Below, piece after piece: positions 1-7,522 of a DNA stretch of 9,772 nt. The notes beneath the pieces were generated by a model that worked only from the letters and a program-made list of their open reading frames with translations, was not told the DNA's origin and searched no databases. Location of the stretch: the NCBI GenBank assembly GCA_946481465.1, contig CAMLOC010000072.1, forward strand, positions 1-9,772. The letters run 5' to 3'. Position numbers and translations under genes: made by a program. The first letter of the stretch is position 1. Each line of letters opens with the position of its first letter. The DNA comes from an uncultured Shinella sp. GTDB lineage: Bacteria > Pseudomonadota > Alphaproteobacteria > Rhizobiales > Rhizobiaceae.

Positions 1-3000
1 ATGAGTTTCTCGATCAGCTTGCTCAGCACCATTTCGCTCGACAGCACCCTGGAAGCCCGCCCGACGGCCTCGACGTCCAGCGAGGCGACGGGCATCTCGA
101 TCGTGCGCGAGGCGAAAGCAGGCGGCTGGCGCTCGTTCAGGTGAGGGTGACGGAAATCGAGCAGGCGCGCTTTCGTCAGGCAACCCCATCGGGTGTAGGC
201 GTCCCTTGCCATGCGCAGGTAGGCATCGGCAGGAACCCCGAGCCCTCCTGCCGCATAGAAGCGGCCGGCCAGCTCGGCGGCGATGGCCTCGACCTGGAGG
301 AAGCCGCCGGAACGCGCACGCTGGATCGACGTTTCGTAGAGCGTTTGCGCCAGGCTGTCGCGCCCCTCCAGCCGGGCGCGTTCAGCGCCGAGGAGCGCTT
401 CGCGGCAACCGAAATTGGCCGGGCAGTTCTCGGCCCAGGCCGCCATGCGGTCATGATGGCGGCAAAGCGCATCGAGACGGGACTGACGGTCCGCCGCGGG
501 GACGGCATGACGGTCGGCGAGCGCGGCCGCTGTCAGGCCGGCATAAAGGACATATTCCGCCTCCTCGATCGATGAGCGCATCGCCCATCGGATCGCCTCC
601 ACCCTCGACGCGGCACGCTGCGCGGCATCGTAGTCCTCGGTCAGGTAGTGTTCGACAAGCCGGAAAATCCAGTGGTAGCTTATCATCATTGCGACGCCGG
701 GCTTCGGGTCGGGCTCCTCCAGCGCCCAGGCATCGTCGTCGCCGGCCGCTGCCTGGGCGACGCCCCGCAGTTTGCGGACAAGGCGAAATTGGCCGAAGAA
801 CCTTTCCGTCGGCAGGCCGAGCTGGACCGTGTCCGCGAAGATGACGGCGTCCTCGATCTCGTTCTGGACATGCTGCAACGGCTTGCCGCTCATGAATTCA
901 TGCGTGATGCGGTTTCGCGTGTTGTAGGCGGCGAAGGCAAGGTCGCCCGTCGAGCAGCTTATGCGGAACGCTTCGGCCATGAGCGGGGCGCTGTCGGCCA
1001 GCGGCCTGATCCAGGGCGTGGCAAATCCCGCGAAGAGCGAATAGACGCGGGCCTTGTAGCGACCGCTCGGGGTCTGGTCGACAAGGCGCCGCGCGAGGTC
1101 GCCGAAGACATAGGCGGTCTTGTAGTCGCCGAACTGCACGCCGAGCGCCATGTTCAACGCGGAATAGGCCACCGCGGAGCTTTCGCAATGGCCGTGCTGC
1201 AGGCTGAGATTCGTCATCCTGAGAAGGAGGAACTCCATCAGCCGGCGATCGACCGCATAGGCCGCGGGAAAGACCTCCGTCATGACCGACATCGTGGAGA
1301 TGATCCGCGGATCCGTCATCTCGGTGGTATTGGCGTGATCGTCGATCGAGGTGGCGGAAAGCAGCCGGTGCAGGTTGTCGAACTCGTTGCGGACATCGTC
1401 CTGTGTAGGGCTGGCGGGCCATCCGGCATCGGCCTCGCGCAGAAATTCAACGCCGATCTCAACCGCCCGGCTGCTTCTGCCCGTCGTGAAGTAAAGGAGT
1501 ATGGCAAGGCAGGCGGTCTTGGCCCTGTCGGCGAAATCACGGGCGATCGCCATTAGCCCCGACAGCCGCCTTTCGGCGGCGGCCAGGTCCCCGGTGACGA
1601 TCTCGCTCTCGGCCTGGTCCAGTTCGAGCTGGAAAAGCAGCCGATACTGATCGTGCCACCGCTCGGCGATCAGCGAGCGTCCGCGCTCGAAATATGTCTT
1701 GGCCGAGGAATAGGCGCTTGCCGATTTCGCGCGCTGACCGGCCAGGAGATAGAGTTCCGCCACGCGCGCCGCCTCCGCCGGAGAGGAAACGGACGAGCCC
1801 CGGTCGAATTGGTTCGTTATCTCGAAGACCCGCTCCTCGAGTTCGTTGCTTGCGGTGTGGGAGAGCAGCAATCTGCCGATCTCGAGGTGGTCCCGGCTGC
1901 GCGATGCGGGGTCGATGGAGGAATAGGCCGCCGCCTGCACATGGTCGTGGGCGAAGGAGAGCGTGGTGTTCGAAAGCTTTACGAGGCCGGCATCGATGGC
2001 GGGCTCGAGCATATCTCTCAACCCCTCGCCCGATAGCCGCAGGACGAGGGCGGCCGTGCGGATATCCGTGACATTGCCCAGCAGCGAGAGCGTGCCCAAT
2101 GCCTGCCGCGTGCTCGCCGGCAGGCGATCGAGTTGCATGGACAGAAGCTGGCCGACATTGTCCGTCAGCTGCTTTCCCTCGATCGCCGAGGTGCTCCAGC
2201 TCCATTCGGAGTTGCCCGGCTGGAAGAACAGCGAACCGTCGGCGGCGAGTTGACGGACGAACTGGATGACGAAGAACGGATTGCCCCCCGTCTTCCCGCC
2301 GATCAGATCCGCCAGCGTCGCGACCCGTTCCGGCGAGGTCGAGAGGATGTTTGCAAGCAGCCTCAGAAGATCCTCGCGTCGCAGCGATTGCAACGGGATC
2401 TCCAACGTCCGGCCGCGCAGCGACCGCACGTCGGCAAGGACGCTCTTGAGCATGTCGCTCCGGCCGGCTTCCTCATCGCGATAGGCCCCGATGATCAGGA
2501 CGTGCCGAAGCTCCGGATCGTTGATAAGCCGCTGGACGAGGTCCAGGGTCGCGGCGTCCAGCCATTGCAGGTCGTCGATAAAGAGCACGAGCGGATGCTG
2601 CGCGGTCGCAAAAACGTTGAGGAACGCCCTGAAGACGAAGTGGAACCGAAGCTGTGCCGTCGCCAGATCCGCGGGCGCGGTTGCCGGCTGCGGCCCGATG
2701 ACATGGACCAGCTCCGGGATAAGGTCGATGACAAGCTGGGCGTTGCTGCCGAGCGCCTGCGACAGGGCCAGGCGCCAGGTCGCGAGTTCCTCTTCATCCT
2801 TGGAAAGAAGCTGGCGCACGAGCAGGGTAAAGGCCTGGGCGAGGGGCGCGTAGGGGATTTCCCATTTGTGCTGGTCGAATTTGCCGGAGGCGAACAGCAG
2901 GCGCCTGCCGTCAAGCGTGCTGAAAAGGTCTTCGATCAGCGAGGATTTTCCGATGCCCGGCGGGCCGGACACCAGAACGAACCCGCTTTCGCCGCTGGTC

Positions 3001-4022
3001 ACGACCCGATCGACCGCATTGATCAGGAGCTGCCGCGCGTCGTCGCGCCCGAAGAGCGCGGCTGTGTCTTGCCGCCGGTTGAGGAGGTCGCTCCTGGCGG
3101 TTTGAAACCGTTCCACTTTCTCCGTGGCCGAAAGATCCGCCAGGCAGCGCTGGAGATCGTTTTGCACCGCCCGTGCGCTCTGGTACCGGTCGTCCGGATT
3201 CTTCTCCAGGAGTTTCAGCACGATAGCGTCGATCTGGGCGGGGATGGCCGGGTCGCGGTCGCTTGGCTTCGGGGATTTGCTGGCGAGGTGGCGGTGCGCC
3301 CATTCGAGCGTGTCCTCGGCTTCGAAGGGCAGGCTGCCGGTGAAGAGTTCGAAGAGGGTGACACCGAAACCGTAGAGGTCGCTCCTCAGGTCGAGGGGAC
3401 GGTTCATCTTGCCGGTCTGCTCCGGCGACATGTAGGCCAGCGTGCCGGCGATCACATCGATCGCGGGCGAATGCGCCGCGTCCCGGATGAACTGGCCGGC
3501 AAGGCCGAAACCGGTCAACTTGACGTCGCCGGAGGTGTCGACGAGGCAGTTCGCGGGGCGAATGTCGCCATGGAGAAGGCCGATTTCGTGGATCTGGCGG
3601 AGGGAAGAGGCCAGCCTGCACGCTGTCACCAGCACGTTCATCAAACCAGGTCGTGCGCCGGGTCCGGACGATGACATGTCGAGGAAGGCCCCGCCGGGGT
3701 CGTCCAGCAGGAGCGCGACACGTCCCTTGTCCCGATGGACGCCCAGCGGGTGGACGACGACCGGGCAGCTTGTGCCCGCGAGGAGCTTGTGCTCGCGCGT
3801 GAAGCGATCGTCGACATGGTTCGCCGGGCCCATGAGAACCAGAACGGAGTGGCCGTCGGCGAGCGTCGCGCGATACCAGGCGACGTTGCCCTCGGCCTTG
3901 AGAAACTCTGCGCCGGCCGCGGGGCGCCGAAGAAGCGAAAGCACCGCGGCCCCGACGCCGTCCATGTCTGCCCGGGTCTTCGAAGGGTCGGAATTTTCAG
4001 GTGCCTGAGAAATCGGCGTCAT
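1..4022 (-). CDS. Giant hybrid sensor: kinase-like domain + AAA ATPase + helical repeats (C-terminus beyond window)
   Basis: The frame is open from ATG at 4022 to the left edge: 1340 codons, no frameshift. An in-frame TGA five codons upstream makes this the first possible ATG. Residues about 40-290 form a protein-kinase-like domain with HGDIRPAN (151-158), SPEQTG (199-204) and SDLYGFG (214-220). The VAIK lysine position holds Met64, DFG reads GFG (171-173), and no glycine loop is visible. From about 325 there is an AAA/STAND ATPase with Walker A GPPGIGKS (353-360), Walker B LVLFIDD (478-484), and the family hallmarks GNPFF (580-584) and FAHDHVQ (690-696). Residues about 750-1300 are helix-rich, probably TPR-like. 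The last 30 residues (SLDVEAVGRASRVLSSEMV) match the linker before the GAF domain in trifunctional kinase/ATPase/histidine-kinase sensors. By family a GAF and a histidine kinase should follow outside the window. No transmembrane segment is seen, so it is probably cytosolic. Ligand and partner are unknown. It is divergent from the AhpD-like gene. Confidence 0.9.
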   Translation of the reverse strand, partial: MTPISQAPENSDPSKTRADMDGVGAAVLSLLRRPAAGAEFLKAEGNVAWYRATLADGHSVLVLMGPANHVDDRFTREHKLLAGTSCPVVVHPLGVHRDKGRVALLLDDPGGAFLDMSSSGPGARPGLMNVLVTACRLASSLRQIHEIGLLHGDIRPANCLVDTSGDVKLTGFGLAGQFIRDAAHSPAIDVIAGTLAYMSPEQTGKMNRPLDLRSDLYGFGVTLFELFTGSLPFEAEDTLEWAHRHLASKSPKPSDRDPAIPAQIDAIVLKLLEKNPDDRYQSARAVQNDLQRCLADLSATEKVERFQTARSDLLNRRQDTAALFGRDDARQLLINAVDRVVTSGESGFVLVSGPPGIGKSSLIEDLFSTLDGRRLLFASGKFDQHKWEIPYAPLAQAFTLLVRQLLSKDEEELATWRLALSQALGSNAQLVIDLIPELVHVIGPQPATAPADLATAQLRFHFVFRAFLNVFATAQHPLVLFIDDLQWLDAATLDLVQRLINDPELRHVLIIGAYRDEEAGRSDMLKSVLADVRSLRGRTLEIPLQSLRREDLLRLLANILSTSPERVATLADLIGGKTGGNPFFVIQFVRQLAADGSLFFQPGNSEWSWSTSAIEGKQLTDNVGQLLSMQLDRLPASTRQALGTLSLLGNVTDIRTAALVLRLSGEGLRDMLEPAIDAGLVKLSNTTLSFAHDHVQAAAYSSIDPASRSRDHLEIGRLLLSHTASNELEERVFEITNQFDRGSSVSSPAEAARVAELYLLAGQRAKSASAYSSAKTYFERGRSLIAERWHDQYRLLFQLELDQAESEIVTGDLAAAERRLSGLMAIARDFADRAKTACLAILLYFTTGRSSRAVEIGVEFLREADAGWPASPTQDDVRNEFDNLHRLLSATSIDDHANTTEMTDPRIISTMSVMTEVFPAAYAVDRRLMEFLLLRMTNLSLQHGHCESSAVAYSALNMALGVQFGDYKTAYVFGDLARRLVDQTPSGRYKARVYSLFAGFATPWIRPLADSAPLMAEAFRISCSTGDLAFAAYNTRNRITHEFMSGKPLQHVQNEIEDAVIFADTVQLGLPTERFFGQFRLVRKLRGVAQAAAGDDDAWALEEPDPKPGVAMMISYHWIFRLVEHYLTEDYDAAQRAASRVEAIRWAMRSSIEEAEYVLYAGLTAAALADRHAVPAADRQSRLDALCRHHDRMAAWAENCPANFGCREALLGAERARLEGRDSLAQTLYETSIQRARSGGFLQVEAIAAELAGRFYAAGGLGVPADAYLRMARDAYTRWGCLTKARLLDFRHPHLNERQPPAFASRTIEMPVASLDVEAVGRASRVLSSEMVLSKLIEKL

Positions 4023-4082
4023 CTTCCCGTGAACTCAATTGGCCGACTGCTGAAAGGGGGAAACGGCAACCCTTGTCGGGCG

Positions 4083-4111
4083 ATCCTCCATCTTCGCCGA
4101 AGTCGCGTCAA
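4083..4111 (-). promoter_or_regulatory. Candidate sigma-70-type promoter for the giant sensor gene
   Basis: On the minus strand a good -35, CTTGACG (TTGACG at 4111-4106), is followed after 17 bases by GAGGAT (4088-4083), a weak -10 with three of six consensus bases. It lies about 60 bases upstream of the ATG at 4022. The -35 is convincing for an alphaproteobacterium and the -10 is not. The spacer contains an 11-base inverted repeat, CTTCG-C-CGAAG (4092-4102). A transcription start has not been shown. Confidence 0.3.
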
Positions 4112-4214
4112 GGCATATAGAGGGTATGATGCCGATCATCGAAGATAGCGCAACGCTCGTCCCGAATACTGCTTCGCGCTTGTGGCCATCGGCCGGGCGA
4201 CGTCCCCAACAGAT

Positions 4215-4226
4215 GTATAGCTATAC
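4215..4226. promoter_or_regulatory. Perfect 12-bp palindrome, candidate operator
   Basis: GTATAGCTATAC equals its own reverse complement over all 12 bases and is AT-rich in a GC-rich setting. It has no loop, so it suits a dimeric regulator better than a terminator. It lies about 100 bases before the AhpD-like start and about 190 bases before the sensor start. No regulator for it is identified in the window. Confidence 0.35.
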
Positions 4227-4324
4227 CCGCGCCCCTCGGTGAACGACCATGGGCCGGCACTGCTTAGAACATGGTTTCCATGCGCGGTGCCGACACATTT
4301 TCCAGAAGTACCGGGTGAAAGACA

Positions 4325-4804
4325 ATGACACAGCGGCTAAACTACGCGCAGCTATCGCCTGAACATTTCAAGGGTCTGATGGCCTTCAGCAACGAAATCA
4401 AGAAAGGCTCGATCGAACAGTCGATCCTCGACCTCGTCGATATCCGGGCCTCCCAGCTCAACGGCTGCACCTTCTGCCTCGACATGCACGTCAAAGAGGC
4501 GACGCTCCATCAGGAGCGGCCTCTGCGTATCCATCATGTCGCCGGCTGGCGCGATTCCACGTTGTTCAGTCCGCGCGAGCGCGCGGCGCTCGCCTGGACC
4601 GAAGCGCTGACCAGGCTTTCGGATACCGGCGTTTCGGAGGAACTCTACGACCGGGTTCGCGGCCAGCTTTCGGACAAGGAGATCGCCGATCTCACGTTCC
4701 AGATCATGTCCATCAATGCCTGGAACCGCGTGAGCCTCGCCATGCGGGCGGTTCCGGGATCCGCAGACAAGATTTACGGGCTCGACAAGGCCGGCCTGGC
4801 CTGA
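4325..4804 (+). CDS. AhpD-like / carboxymuconolactone decarboxylase-family protein
   Basis: This is a 159-residue protein of the CMD/AhpD fold, a full-length single-domain member. The signature NGCTFCLDMHVKEA carries the CxxC pair Cys48/Cys51, with His55 and Glu58 in the usual spacing. This is the redox and proton-relay centre of alkylhydroperoxidase AhpD-type proteins. The later FSPRERAALAWTEALTRL (81-98) and the MSINAWNRV segment (128-136) are also typical of the family. Members reduce peroxides with a thiol donor or have unassigned redox roles; the exact substrate here cannot be read. The ATG at 4325 has a modest purine-rich site before it and an N-terminus (MTQRLNY) of the expected form. 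It is followed, after a hairpin and a 309-base gap, by a metallo-hydrolase on the same strand. It is divergent from the giant sensor, which may regulate it, but that is inference. Confidence 0.9.
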   Translation: MTQRLNYAQLSPEHFKGLMAFSNEIKKGSIEQSILDLVDIRASQLNGCTFCLDMHVKEATLHQERPLRIHHVAGWRDSTLFSPRERAALAWTEALTRLSDTGVSEELYDRVRGQLSDKEIADLTFQIMSINAWNRVSLAMRAVPGSADKIYGLDKAGLA

Positions 4805-4832
4805 CGCCCCTCCCAGCCAGGCCCCGGTGCGG

Positions 4833-4871
4833 TCCGGCCGCAGGCGATCCATTGGGTTGCCTGCGGCCGGA
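4833..4871 (+). terminator. Strong 13-bp hairpin after the AhpD-like gene
   Basis: TCCGGCCGCAGGC (4833-4845) and GCCTGCGGCCGGA (4859-4871) are perfect reverse complements separated by a 13-base loop. The hairpin starts 29 bases after the TGA of the AhpD-like gene. The stem is very GC-rich, but the following bases (TTGCGTTCG) are not a T-run. It may act as a weak intrinsic terminator, an RNA-stabilising 3' end or an attenuating structure before the metallo-hydrolase gene. Confidence 0.5.
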
Positions 4872-5102
4872 TTGCGTTCGCCTGGCGCTCGCTTCCGGCC
4901 TTTGCAAACCGGTCGGACCGCCCGTTGCAAGCCCTAAACCTAAGTTTGGATTACTGGTGTCGGGGGGCGGCTGTAAACCTGTTGGGGAGCCGTCGCCAGG
5001 CAAACGCTCGAACGACCTGCTCGATAAACATCGTCTCATGCGCCGTCGCCTTCCGCGATTTTCAACGGCCACCGAGGCGACCGGCCCGTATCCAAGCAAC
5101 AC

Positions 5103-5107
5103 AGGAG
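5103..5107 (+). promoter_or_regulatory. Ribosome-binding site that sets the metallo-hydrolase start
   Basis: AGGAG lies six bases before the ATG at 5114. This decides the start against upstream in-frame candidates that reach back to 4925. Confidence 0.7.
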
Positions 5108-5113
5108 TGCGTT

Positions 5114-6082
5114 ATGTCGCAAGCAGCAACAAAAGCCCGGACCTTGGGTCCGCAGGAAACGAGAATCCCTTCGGAGAATGCCTTTCATCCCGGCAAAATG
5201 GGCACGGGAGAGCTGGTTCCGTCGCGCTACGCGCTGCGGATCGGCGATATCGACGTGATGATCGTCAGCGACGGGGTGCTGCCGCTCCCCACCCAGATGC
5301 TGGGGCACAACGCGGATCCCGCCGCGCGGGCGTCCTGGATGGAGAACATGTTCCTGCCGGCGGATGCGTTCGACTGGCCGCTGAACGCGGTCATCGTGCG
5401 CAGCGGCGAGCAGACCATCCTCGTGGACGCGGGCCTCGGCCTCGACCCTGATCTGCACCTGCCGCGGGCGGGGCAGCTGGTCAAGCGCCTGGAAGCCGCC
5501 GATATCGATCTCGCCTCCGTAACCGACCTCGTGCTGACCCATCTGCACATGGACCATATCGGCGGCCTCGTCGTGGAAGGGGTGAAGGAGCGCCTGCGCC
5601 CGGACCTGCGGATCCATGTGGCGTCCGCGGAAGTCGATTTCTGGGAAGCCCCCGACTTCTCCAGCACCAGGATGCCGCAGGGCTTCCCCGACGCGCTTCG
5701 GGCGACCGCGAAGAAATTCCTGAGCGAATACCGCAGCTATCTCCGGCCGTTCGATGAGCAGCAGCAGATCGCACCGGGCGTCGTGGCCCGGCGTACCGGC
5801 GGCCACACGCCCGGCCACTGCGTCATCCGCGTGGCGTCCGGAGACGATGCGCTGACCTTCGCCGGCGACGCGGTGTTTGCCGTCGGCTTCGACCAGCCGG
5901 ACTGGCACAACGGGTTCGAGCACGACCCGGAAGAGGCGGCCCGCGTCCGGGTCGAGCTTCTGCGGCAGATATCGGCGAGCGGCGAACTGCTGGTGGCCAC
6001 GCACCTGCCGTTCCCGTCCGTCGGCCGGGTCGCGGTGGCCGGCGAGGCCTTCCGCTGGGTACCGGTGTTCTGGGACTACTGA
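5114..6082 (+). CDS. MBL-fold metallo-hydrolase, lactonase / methyl parathion hydrolase type
   Basis: This is a 322-residue enzyme with the metallo-beta-lactamase fold. The dinuclear metal site is complete: THLHMDH (His143, His145, Asp147, His148), His231 in GGHTPGH, bridging Asp252 in FAGDA, and His297 in ATHLPFP. VDAGLG (104-109) is the usual upstream strand and turn. The LPFPSVGRV...FRWVP tail (298-317) is characteristic of the branch that contains methyl parathion hydrolase and several quorum-quenching lactonases. Likely reactions are hydrolysis of a lactone, ester or phosphotriester bond; the natural substrate is unknown. The N-terminus has no hydrophobic signal segment, so it is probably cytoplasmic. 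It stands alone as a transcription unit or is cotranscribed with the AhpD-like gene through the hairpin region. It converges on the C45 gene. Confidence 0.9.
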   Translation: MSQAATKARTLGPQETRIPSENAFHPGKMGTGELVPSRYALRIGDIDVMIVSDGVLPLPTQMLGHNADPAARASWMENMFLPADAFDWPLNAVIVRSGEQTILVDAGLGLDPDLHLPRAGQLVKRLEAADIDLASVTDLVLTHLHMDHIGGLVVEGVKERLRPDLRIHVASAEVDFWEAPDFSSTRMPQGFPDALRATAKKFLSEYRSYLRPFDEQQQIAPGVVARRTGGHTPGHCVIRVASGDDALTFAGDAVFAVGFDQPDWHNGFEHDPEEAARVRVELLRQISASGELLVATHLPFPSVGRVAVAGEAFRWVPVFWDY

Positions 6083-6232
6083 CCGGCGCCGGATCGAGCC
6101 GGCCGCGCGTTGCTGCTCTGACGGCATGCGTGGTCGCGGCGCTTCCGTGACAAGCCTTGTCCCATGGTGCTTCCTTCCATTCACGGGAAGGGATCGGGCC
6201 CCCAAACCGTGGGATCAAACATCCAGGCCAAT

Positions 6233-6286
6233 GTGGCCATCGCGACTTCGACGGGTCCGATGGCCACGTCCGCCTGGCGGCCAGGC
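6233..6286. terminator. Two stacked hairpins between convergent genes
   Basis: Between the stop of the metallo-hydrolase (6082) and the stop of the C45 gene (6287) lie two inverted repeats. One is GTGGCCATCG/CGATGGCCAC (6233-6242 and 6258-6267, 15-base loop). The other is GCCTGG-CGG-CCAGGC (6272-6286), which abuts the TAA of the C45 gene. Being symmetric they could end transcription from either side. Neither has a clear T-run, so intrinsic termination is not certain. The rest of the 204-base gap (6083-6232) shows no gene. Confidence 0.45.
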
Positions 6287-7453
6287 TTACTCTGCGGCCT
6301 GTCTGGAGACAGGGGTGCTGTTCGGCCTGGTGATCTCCATTTCGAGATCGTAGCGGGAAAACGTTCTGTTCAGGGCCGGCAGCATCGCCACGTCCATCGT
6401 ACCGCTGTCGGGCTCCATGACGATCATCGCGACGGTGGCGGACTGATTGTTGCCGGAGAGCGACGGGCGGGGCGGCCGGCAAACGGAGAACGGGTCCTCG
6501 AAGTCGTCGAAGAGGGCGTCCTTGACGGTTTCGGGCGTGATCGCGCCGACGTGCGGCTCCAGGAGATCGCGGACGCGAATGTCGCGGTAGAGCGAGTCCG
6601 GCATATTGGCGATCCCCTTGTCCAGGAGCTTCGTCAGCGCCACCGGGCTCTGGAAGTGATTGGCGTGAACGATGAGGCCGCGCTCGGGAAGAACCTGGAA
6701 CGTCTCGTCGGGGGCGCACTCGAAGTCGATCGCCACCCCATTGGCATGCGCGACGATGATATTGTTGGAAGCGGACTTGATCGTGGCATAGACGGCCTTC
6801 ATGGCGACCGCCAGTTGTGTCTGTTCCAGGACCTTGCGGCGGATGAGAGCCAGCGGGACGCCGAATTGTCGATAGTCGCGCTCGCATTCCAGATAGTTGC
6901 CGGTGATCGAGATGCCGACCGAATTGAACCCGAATCGTGCCAGCACGCCCGCTTCGGTGAAGGTAATGAGGTTGGGACCGTTGTCCCGACGCACTTTCAG
7001 GATGACGGCGGTCTCGGCGCATTCGGCTTTCCAGTCCCAGTTCTGGGCGTGGATCAGCCGGCCCGAGGCGGACGCCTTCGGCATGACGACGACGCCGGTG
7101 CATCCGTCCGGATCCTCGTCCGGCATCGATTCGCCGCGCTGGCGCCGCTGGGCGAGCTTCAGCAGCTCGGTGCGCGCATTCAACAGCAGCACGGCGGCAT
7201 ATTCGACGCCGGCCCCTTCGGCAATGCCGCGCATCTCCTCGATATAGTCCGCATCGAAGGCCGCGATCGTCGGTTCGTATTTACCTGTAATGTCGCGAAT
7301 GTCCTGCCAGGTGAGCTTGCTCCTGTCGAGCTGCGTGGCGTAGTGCTCGATGCCCAGCTTGATGCGCTGTGCCGCCTGCTCGCCATATTGGCGGCCACGA
7401 TCCCTTGGGCTACCTTCGATTTCGATAAGGGGCGGGTTTGGCGGTAAGGACAT
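6287..7453 (-). CDS. C45-family autoprocessing peptidase / acyl-CoA:6-APA acyltransferase-like enzyme
   Basis: This is a 388-residue protein of the N-terminal-nucleophile C45 family, near the usual precursor length. The hallmark DPDGCTG places the predicted self-cleavage between Gly117 and Cys118, which would free Cys118 as the nucleophile of a 271-residue beta chain. NARTE (92-96) before it and HAQNWDW (134-140) after it are family-typical, as is the glycine-rich stretch around residue 170. Members include the fungal isopenicillin N acyltransferase and bacterial enzymes that cleave or transfer N-acyl groups on amino-acid or beta-lactam-like amides. The bacterial substrate is usually unknown. 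There is no signal peptide. The ATG at 7453 is preceded by GGAG at a 7-base spacing. It is divergent from the GntR regulator across an 88-base control region, which strongly suggests that regulator controls it. Confidence 0.88.
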   Translation of the reverse strand: MSLPPNPPLIEIEGSPRDRGRQYGEQAAQRIKLGIEHYATQLDRSKLTWQDIRDITGKYEPTIAAFDADYIEEMRGIAEGAGVEYAAVLLLNARTELLKLAQRRQRGESMPDEDPDGCTGVVVMPKASASGRLIHAQNWDWKAECAETAVILKVRRDNGPNLITFTEAGVLARFGFNSVGISITGNYLECERDYRQFGVPLALIRRKVLEQTQLAVAMKAVYATIKSASNNIIVAHANGVAIDFECAPDETFQVLPERGLIVHANHFQSPVALTKLLDKGIANMPDSLYRDIRVRDLLEPHVGAITPETVKDALFDDFEDPFSVCRPPRPSLSGNNQSATVAMIVMEPDSGTMDVAMLPALNRTFSRYDLEMEITRPNSTPVSRQAAE

Positions 7454-7493
7454 GACGGGGCTCCAGTGCGGTTCTCGGGAAGGTGTGGGATCG

Positions 7494-7522
7494 TTATTAC
7501 CGTAATGTTCTTTGGTTTACAA
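7494..7522 (-). promoter_or_regulatory. Candidate promoter of the C45 gene
   Basis: On the minus strand TTGTAA (7522-7517) and TAATAA (7499-7494) are separated by exactly 17 bases, about 40 bases before the C45 ATG. The matches to consensus are four of six and three of six. Both hexamers lie inside the repeated TTACnnTAA sites, so a protein bound there would block polymerase. On the plus strand TACAAT (7518-7523) could serve as the -10 of the GntR gene, with only a poor -35. Confidence 0.4.

Larger units (their letters stand above)
4023..4324. promoter_or_regulatory. Divergent control region between sensor and AhpD-like gene
   Basis: These 302 bases separate two divergent genes and hold no credible reading frame. 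They must contain both promoters. Visible symmetric elements are CTTCG-C-CGAAG (4092-4102), ATGAT-GCCG-ATCAT (4126-4139), the perfect 12-base palindrome GTATAGCTATAC (4215-4226) and CATGG-TTT-CCATG (4270-4282). The last two lie 42-110 bases upstream of the AhpD-like start, where an operator would be expected. I found no convincing -35/-10 pair on the plus strand. The ribosome-binding site for the AhpD-like gene is a modest GGTGAAAG just before 4325. Confidence 0.45.
4805..5113 (+). promoter_or_regulatory. Gap between AhpD-like and metallo-hydrolase genes
   Basis: These 309 bases contain the 13-bp hairpin, then a cluster of short symmetric and repeated sites. TTGCAA occurs twice (4902-4907 and 4925-4930) on either side of the 11-base palindrome CGGTC-G-GACCG (4910-4920). 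TGCAAACCGGTCGG (4903-4916) recurs with three mismatches as TGTAAACCTGTTGG (4972-4985). No clear -35/-10 pair was found. The metallo-hydrolase frame stays open upstream to about 4925, but that stretch lacks family similarity and has no ribosome-binding site at its start, so I read it as untranslated leader. Confidence 0.4.

Noticed and set aside
648..1556. Plus-strand open frame of 302 codons opposite the helical-repeat region of the sensor
   Set aside because: The sense frame on the minus strand is continuous with the upstream domains, and this frame has no family features.
2133..3674. Long plus-strand open frame of 513 codons opposite the giant sensor
   Set aside because: It is antisense to a well-supported kinase/ATPase gene with Walker motifs in the minus frame. 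The translation is low-complexity, rich in charged residues and without any recognisable domain; GC-rich coding DNA commonly opens such frames.
4925..5113. Upstream extension of the metallo-hydrolase by 63 codons
   Set aside because: There is no ribosome-binding site at its start and no family similarity, while AGGAG sits six bases before ATG 5114.
5036..6205. Minus-strand open frame of 389 codons opposite the metallo-hydrolase
   Set aside because: The plus-strand protein has all metal ligands in order. The opposing frame is an antisense shadow with His/Arg-rich content.
6164..7447. Plus-strand open frame of 427 codons opposite the C45 gene
   Set aside because: The minus-strand protein has the DGCT nucleophile and NWDW motifs; the opposing frame shows no domain and covers the same bases.
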